A stretch of DNA of 16,600 nt from an uncultured Treponema sp. (GTDB lineage Bacteria; Spirochaetota; Spirochaetia; Treponematales; Treponemataceae). The position numbers and the translations under genes were made by a program. The notes under the pieces were generated by a model. It made no database searches. It was given only the letters and a program-made list of their open reading frames with translations, and was not told where the DNA came from. Below, piece after piece: positions 12,632 to 16,600 of this stretch. How positions within the stretch are numbered: the stretch's first letter is position 1; each line of letters opens with the position of its first letter. The DNA is taken from the NCBI GenBank assembly GCA_937902125.1, contig CALDIB010000015.1, forward strand, positions 1 to 16,600, in the 5' to 3' direction.

Positions 12632-15407
12632 AAGCCTCTTTTTTATCCTCTTTTGGCTTGATGAATTTGGGGTCAAACGCGTTGAGAACGCCCGGAATTA
12701 CAGTCATAGCCAAGAAAGAGCTGGAGAACATAACAATGGCCACCAGCAATCCGATGTACCTCAAGATTTGGAATCTTGAGAAAAGCAATACCAAGAAACC
12801 TAAACCAACAGCGAGCGCGTTGGTTACAATTCCCAAGCCGCTTACGGCGAATGTGTTCATTGTAACTTCCTCAACGTTGTCGCTTTTGGCGCGTTCGGCC
12901 TTGTAGCTTTCCATAAAGTGAATGGTGTAGTCAATTCCAACGCCGATGGCCACGCTGGCTATGATGCTTGTCACTAAGTCAAGCTGAATGCCTGTGAATC
13001 CCATCGTCATAAAGTTGAGGATAATCGTAAAGGCCAGGGGAACGGCGCCCAAAAGGCCGGCCACCGGCGACTTGAACGAAATCGCGATGATAAGGAACAC
13101 CATAAAGATTGAGAACAAGATGCTGGTGATTTGGCTAGAAACAACCATGTCGGTCATAGAAACTTCCATTTCGCCGTTGCCTGTGGCTTCGAGCGTGTAG
13201 CCGGCGGGGAAGTTGGCGGCCGCGTAAGCCTTGGCTTCGTTGATGATTTCCTTGATTTTGTGCGTGTCGTGGCTTCTTAGCTGAACCTGCATGCGGATTG
13301 TCTTGGGAGCCAGCTGGTCGTCGCTAAAGCGGTCAAGCGAGCCGCTGTAAAGCAACAGGTATTGGCTTACAAGGTTGGCCAAGCCTTCGCGGTTGGCGGC
13401 GGGATACTTGTCCAAGTCGTAGGGAACTTCGTAGTAGTCTATGCCGTTAAAGTTAAAGAGCTTTTCCAATTCAGTCATCATTCCGTCAACTGTGGCGTTT
13501 TTTCCGCCCGCCTGAGTGTAGGCTGAATGGAACAGTTCAAGCGCCTTTTGCACGGTGATTTGCTGTTGCAAATTTTTTGCGTGCTGAATGTTGGGGTCAA
13601 CCCAATCCTTGGTTTGCGCTGTCGCGACGCTTTCTTCTTCGGAAGAGCCTTCGCCCCAATCGTCGCCAGAGTCGGCCCAATCGTTGCCGCTTGAGCCCCA
13701 ATCGTCGGAACTGTCGCCCCAGTCATCGCCGGAATCGCCCCAATCGTCTTCGGCATAGGAGCCTGAATCGGAGGCGGCAAAGTCGTCCGAACTGTCGGCA
13801 GGCTCAAGCATAGGCGCGTGCATGACTTGGTTCATTCTTTTTATGAATGTTGTGAACGACACGGCTTTTCCAATTTCGGGATATTCGTTCAGCAAGTGGT
13901 TTTGCAAGTCGTCAACCTTTTTAAGGATTTCGGGCTTTGTCATGTCGCCTTTTTCCTGGCCTGAGATTACAAAGTAAACGTCGTTGGTTCCGGCAAAGGT
14001 TCTGTCAACAAAGTCAATGTCTTGGCGGAACTTGCTGGCCGGCGGGAAGTAGCCAACCAATGAAGTGTTTATTACCAAGCGCTTGACTCCAAGGAATGAG
14101 AACAAGCAAATAAGAACAGAGAAAATCACAAGGCGGGGCTTTGTGCCTGCGCAGAAGTGGTAAATGTTGTACAAGGTGCGGCCGCGCGCCTCTGCCTTGT
14201 GGCCTCCAAGACGTTCCCGCTCCCGCAAAACTTTTGCCTTGATTTTTTCTGAAAGTTGGCTAAAGCGGCGTTTTCCAACTCTTTTAAGGGGCCTCAATGA
14301 AAGCGCGGCGGGAATGAACGTGATTGAAATAATCAACGAGAAGGCCACGCCGGCCGCTGAGAAAATCGCGAAGCTTTTAAGAGGCTCGATGGGGCTTGTA
14401 ACAAGGGAAATGAAGCCCGCTATTGTGGTGATTGCGGCCAGCAAAACGGCCACCCAAACGTCCTTAAGGCCTTCGCAAATGGCTTCAATATGCTTTTCTT
14501 TTGTGATTTCGCCGTCAATCTTTTTGACGGCCGCTTCGTAGTGGGTGATTACATGGATTCCGTAAGCGGAGCCGCAGGCAATCAAGCATACCGGGATTAC
14601 GCTGGCCACGATTGTGAACGTGACATGCAGCAAGGCCATGATTCCGCAAGACCAAACAGTTGCCATCAAAACGGAAATGAGGGGCAAAAGGGTTCCCGAG
14701 AACGTGTGGAAAGAGAAGTAAAGCGAAAGAAGAACTACAAGGGTTACAAGGGGAATCAATGTAAGCAAGTCGTGAATCATGTAGTCCGAAGCGTTGTCGC
14801 TCAACACCGGGTCGCCGTAGAAGCGGACTTCAAGGTTGTGGCCTTGGACGGCCTTGTAAGCGATGTCCTGGATTTTGTGCAAAAGTTCGATTTGCTGGGT
14901 GGAGCCAAATTCCGGGTCAACTGTGGCCGCGATTTGGGCCGCCTGAAAGTCGTCGTCAACAATGACGCGGTTATACATGTCCTGCCAGTCGATGATTTTT
15001 TGCTTTATGGACTGAATGTCTTTTTTTGTTCCGGCGTAATCGTCGTCAAGCAGCTGGCCGGCCGCAAGTCCGCCGTCAAGAGAGTAAACATAGTCAATTT
15101 TTGTGATTGAGTTGATTGACTTGATGCCCTCAAGAGCATCAATTTGGTCGGTGATTTGTCGGATTACGTCGATGTATTCCGGCGTCAAAATGCTTTCGTT
15201 GTCCGTTTCAAGGGAAATGCCGATTGAAATCATGCTGCCGAATTCTTCTTCCGTTCCAATCAAGCGAGTGTAAGAATCGCTTTTTGGCGGCATATAGCGG
15301 CGCACTGTGTTTTCTATAGAAACAGAAACAAGGGGAATTGCAAAGGCGACTGTAATCGCAAGACAAATGGCGATGACAAGCCGAGGATGCTTTAGAAGGT
15401 TTTTCAT
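12630..15407 (-). CDS. RND/MMPL-type inner-membrane exporter with DDWG-repeat periplasmic loop
   Basis: The 925-residue product shows the RND/MMPL (COG1033-type predicted exporter) layout twice. First half: one membrane segment (about 11-30), a large periplasmic loop (31-212), then five membrane segments (213-370). A basic cytosolic linker follows (371-423). Second half: one segment (424-443), a larger loop (444-758), and five segments (759-910). The TM4-like motif in the second half is IGVGIDYTIHF, with Asp826; the corresponding first-half segment reads ACGSAYGIHV, with Ala281 instead. In the second loop, residues 553-587 form five tandem heptads around DDWG, within an acidic Ser/Gly-rich stretch (536-593). 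GGAG precedes the ATG by 6 bases. A promoter and inverted-repeat operator lie directly upstream. By analogy with HpnN/MMPL exporters associated with DUF1302 barrels, it likely moves lipids or hydrophobic compounds from the inner membrane to the LolA-like carriers. The substrate is unknown. Confidence 0.92.
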   Translation of the reverse strand: MKNLLKHPRLVIAICLAITVAFAIPLVSVSIENTVRRYMPPKSDSYTRLIGTEEEFGSMISIGISLETDNESILTPEYIDVIRQITDQIDALEGIKSINSITKIDYVYSLDGGLAAGQLLDDDYAGTKKDIQSIKQKIIDWQDMYNRVIVDDDFQAAQIAATVDPEFGSTQQIELLHKIQDIAYKAVQGHNLEVRFYGDPVLSDNASDYMIHDLLTLIPLVTLVVLLSLYFSFHTFSGTLLPLISVLMATVWSCGIMALLHVTFTIVASVIPVCLIACGSAYGIHVITHYEAAVKKIDGEITKEKHIEAICEGLKDVWVAVLLAAITTIAGFISLVTSPIEPLKSFAIFSAAGVAFSLIISITFIPAALSLRPLKRVGKRRFSQLSEKIKAKVLRERERLGGHKAEARGRTLYNIYHFCAGTKPRLVIFSVLICLFSFLGVKRLVINTSLVGYFPPASKFRQDIDFVDRTFAGTNDVYFVISGQEKGDMTKPEILKKVDDLQNHLLNEYPEIGKAVSFTTFIKRMNQVMHAPMLEPADSSDDFAASDSGSYAEDDWGDSGDDWGDSSDDWGSSGNDWADSGDDWGEGSSEEESVATAQTKDWVDPNIQHAKNLQQQITVQKALELFHSAYTQAGGKNATVDGMMTELEKLFNFNGIDYYEVPYDLDKYPAANREGLANLVSQYLLLYSGSLDRFSDDQLAPKTIRMQVQLRSHDTHKIKEIINEAKAYAAANFPAGYTLEATGNGEMEVSMTDMVVSSQITSILFSIFMVFLIIAISFKSPVAGLLGAVPLAFTIILNFMTMGFTGIQLDLVTSIIASVAIGVGIDYTIHFMESYKAERAKSDNVEEVTMNTFAVSGLGIVTNALAVGLGFLVLLFSRFQILRYIGLLVAIVMFSSSFLAMTVIPGVLNAFDPKFIKPKEDKKEA
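13647..13751 (-). repeat. Tandem 21-bp coding repeat (five DDWG heptads) in the exporter
   Basis: Five consecutive 7-codon units encode EDDWGDS, GDDWGDS, SDDWGSS, GNDWADS and GDDWGEG (exporter residues 553-587). Codon choice is similar but not identical between units (for example GACGATTGGGG variants), so the array is not a very recent slippage product. A KDW at 600-602 may be a decayed further unit. Confidence 0.85.
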
Positions 15408-15434
15408 AAAAAACTCCGTCTAAAAGATATATTG

Positions 15435-15466
15435 GTTTATAGGTTCAATTATTTGAACCGATAAAC
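15435..15466. promoter_or_regulatory. Inverted-repeat operator candidate upstream of the exporter
   Basis: Fourteen-base arms (15435-15448 and 15453-15466), GTTTAT-A-GGTTCAA and TTGAACC-G-ATAAAC, are complementary except for one central pair. They surround a 4-base TTAT spacer. The palindrome overlaps the predicted transcription start. Its size and TTGAA-type half-site resemble the roughly 12-2-12 inverted repeats bound by ArsR/SmtB proteins, so the regulator encoded at the far end of this locus is the natural candidate. Confidence 0.55.
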
Positions 15467-15468
15467 AT

Positions 15469-15498
15469 AATATAATGTCATTTAGCGCCTTTCGTCAA
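15469..15498 (-). promoter_or_regulatory. Promoter of the exporter transcription unit
   Basis: On the minus strand TTGACG (15498-15493) is separated by 18 bases from TATATT (15474-15469); both elements match 5 of 6 consensus positions. The predicted start, near 15462, falls inside the inverted repeat at 15435-15466. Confidence 0.6.
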
Positions 15499-15549
15499 GC
15501 GCTTTTTAAAAATTTATTGCGAATTTTTTTGTGGAAATTTTTTAAGGGA

Positions 15550-15577
15550 ACCTCTAAAAATTGCAATTTTTAGAGGT
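15550..15577. repeat. Perfect 28-bp palindrome
   Basis: The 14-base arm ACCTCTAAAAATTG is followed directly by its exact complement, so either a cruciform or a 12-bp RNA hairpin with a 4-base TGCA loop can form. There is no U-tract after the stem on either strand. It lies between the LolA-like gene terminator and the exporter promoter. It may insulate transcription or bind a protein. Confidence 0.6.
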
Positions 15578-15589
15578 AACTTTGAAAAT

Positions 15590-15616
15590 AAAAAAAGACG
15601 CGGTTTTTGCCGCGCC
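15590..15616 (-). terminator. Intrinsic terminator of the second LolA-like gene
   Basis: A GC-rich stem (CCGCG 15610-15614 with CGCGG 15599-15603, extended by one outer G-C pair after a mismatch) is followed on the minus strand by seven T residues (15596-15590). The + strand side also has CTTTTTG, so it may work in both directions. Another stem, GCGGC/GCCGC (about 15635-15664), lies between it and the stop codon. Confidence 0.7.
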
Positions 15617-15671
15617 TTTTTGTTAAAGGATTGTCGCGGCGGGAAAACTTTATCCGCGCCGCAATTGATTT

Positions 15672-16469
15672 TTACTTTCCTGAAACAAGCCATCCCTGAG
15701 TGAATGTCTTGTCCGGAACCTGCTTGTCGATGGTCTGCTTTCTGAGGGTAACCAAAGTGGCGCGGCCGTTCTGCTTGTTTTCCATTCTAACCTTCCAGCG
15801 GATAGGATAGCTTTTGCCTGTGACGCCAGTTTCTGTGCGGATTTCTTCGATTCCGCAAGTCTTGAGAAGGGCGCCTTTTTTGTCGTAGTATTCGACAAAA
15901 ACGGGCAAGTAGGTCTTTTTGTCGATGAACTGAACGCGCTTTGAATATCCTGAGTCGGCCTTTTTGATTGGAACAGACTCAATCTGCCAGCAAGTGTAAG
16001 TGGCGGGGCCGACTTTCTTTGACACGTTTTCGTTAATCATTGTGTGCGTGTCCAAGGCGGCGTCTCGCAAAGACATGTCGTCGTAAGCGAATTCTGAGCC
16101 TACAAATGACTTTTGGCGCTCGGCTGAAGAAACGCGGCGGGCGGTTCCCACTGACGGCAAGAAAATCCATTTGTCGTCCTGCTTGCCCTTTTTTTCGGCC
16201 TGAAGCAAGCGGGTGTTTTTAATGTCCGCGTCTGCCGTAAAAGAGAAAACGGTTTCGATTAAATCCGCGCGGTTGCGGCCATACTGGTCTACAACCAAGT
16301 CGCGCTCAAGCTTTCCGCTTTTGTCAAAAAACTGGAAGCTGATGTTGGTGATTGAGAATTCCGGCGGCGTGATGCTTACAGACTTGTCAACGATTGTAGC
16401 GGCGTCTTCCGCAAATGCGAATGAGGCCAAGGCCAAAGAAGCTGTTAGCAAAATAAAAAGTTTTTTCAT
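15672..16469 (-). CDS. LolA-like periplasmic protein (outer-membrane lipoprotein-sorting family), paralog 2
   Basis: The 265-residue product has a signal peptide (MKKLFILLTASLALASFAFA) with an AFA cleavage site. It shows the same family motifs as the protein at 11622-12413, at matching positions: KWIFLPSVGTARRV (100-113), KSFVGSEFAYDDM (120-132), then KTYLPVFVEYYDKKGALLKT. It thus belongs to the LolA-like outer-membrane lipoprotein-sorting (COG2834-type) family, acting in the periplasm as a carrier of lipidated or hydrophobic cargo. The frame is open 20 codons upstream, but GGAG 10 bases before the ATG at 16469 and the signal peptide fix this start. It has its own terminator, and the exporter promoter lies downstream, so this paralog is expressed separately from the exporter unit. 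Its exact cargo cannot be inferred. Confidence 0.88.
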   Translation of the reverse strand: MKKLFILLTASLALASFAFAEDAATIVDKSVSITPPEFSITNISFQFFDKSGKLERDLVVDQYGRNRADLIETVFSFTADADIKNTRLLQAEKKGKQDDKWIFLPSVGTARRVSSAERQKSFVGSEFAYDDMSLRDAALDTHTMINENVSKKVGPATYTCWQIESVPIKKADSGYSKRVQFIDKKTYLPVFVEYYDKKGALLKTCGIEEIRTETGVTGKSYPIRWKVRMENKQNGRATLVTLRKQTIDKQVPDKTFTQGWLVSGK

Positions 16470-16519
16470 AAGACAATCTCCTGACGGCCATAGTTTTTTC
16501 AAAAAGCCGTTCTTATAAT

Positions 16520-16548
16520 AGAATAACACAGAATAAAAAAAATTACAA
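16520..16548 (-). promoter_or_regulatory. Possible promoter of the second LolA-like gene
   Basis: On the minus strand TTGTAA (16548-16543) and TATTCT (16525-16520) are 17 bases apart, each a moderate match. An alternative -10, TATTAT, overlaps slightly downstream with worse spacing. The surrounding A/T richness makes chance matches likely. Confidence 0.3.
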
Positions 16549-16600
16549 TGACACTTTTATTTTTTTTAATAGCGCGCTATAATAGACTTGTTCGAAAACT

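Noticed and set aside
12031..12661. Plus-strand frames with repeated RGNDI / ARERHF peptides
   Set aside because: They are translations of the tandem intergenic repeat and the antisense of the LolA-like gene, a common spurious annotation.
14490..15110. Plus-strand open frame of 206 codons inside the exporter gene
   Set aside because: It is antisense to a clearly conserved RND protein and its composition reflects the complementary strand.
16548..16583. Plus-strand TATAAT at 16578-16583 with upstream ATGACA
   Set aside because: The spacing (24 bases) is too long for a promoter and the candidate 17-base -35 (TTTTAT) is poor; any rightward gene lies outside the window.

Overview
The window looks like part of a chromosome of a treponeme-like spirochaete. 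The evidence is a gyrB-gyrA pair next to a replication/segregation region, a spirochaete-style GyrA with alanine at the quinolone-critical position, and the envelope gene set. The genus is inferred from protein character; no search was run.

Left part (1-3616): the 3' end of gyrB and all of gyrA lie on the + strand. They are followed by about 1 kb with no credible protein gene. This gap holds four perfect 16-bp parS sites, a 20-bp palindrome made of two DnaA-box-like sequences, and a candidate small RNA gene of about 75 nt with its own promoter and terminator. It reads as an origin-proximal partition region.

Middle (3617-9510): a small secreted protein with two homologous domains lies on the - strand between two copies of a degenerate intergenic repeat. 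A + strand cluster follows: an HSL-type alpha/beta hydrolase whose catalytic Ser, Asp and His positions read Gly, Glu and Phe; a U32-family protein of the TrhP/YegQ type; a Cof-type HAD phosphatase whose start overlaps the U32 stop; and argC.

Right part (9511-16469): an all-minus envelope locus. In transcription order it has a LolA-like periplasmic protein (with its own terminator), then a promoter with a long inverted-repeat operator, an RND/MMPL-type inner-membrane exporter, a second LolA-like protein, a DUF1302-like outer-membrane beta-barrel, and a cysteine-free ArsR-type regulator. Together these could form an inner-membrane pump, two soluble carriers, an outer-membrane acceptor and a regulator, which suggests a trans-envelope lipid or hydrophobic-compound transport system.

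The most unusual observation is an acidic-tryptophan motif, DDWG. It occurs as five tandem heptads in a periplasmic loop of the exporter, and once at the predicted mature N-terminus of the beta-barrel. It may be a docking element shared by the two membrane components.
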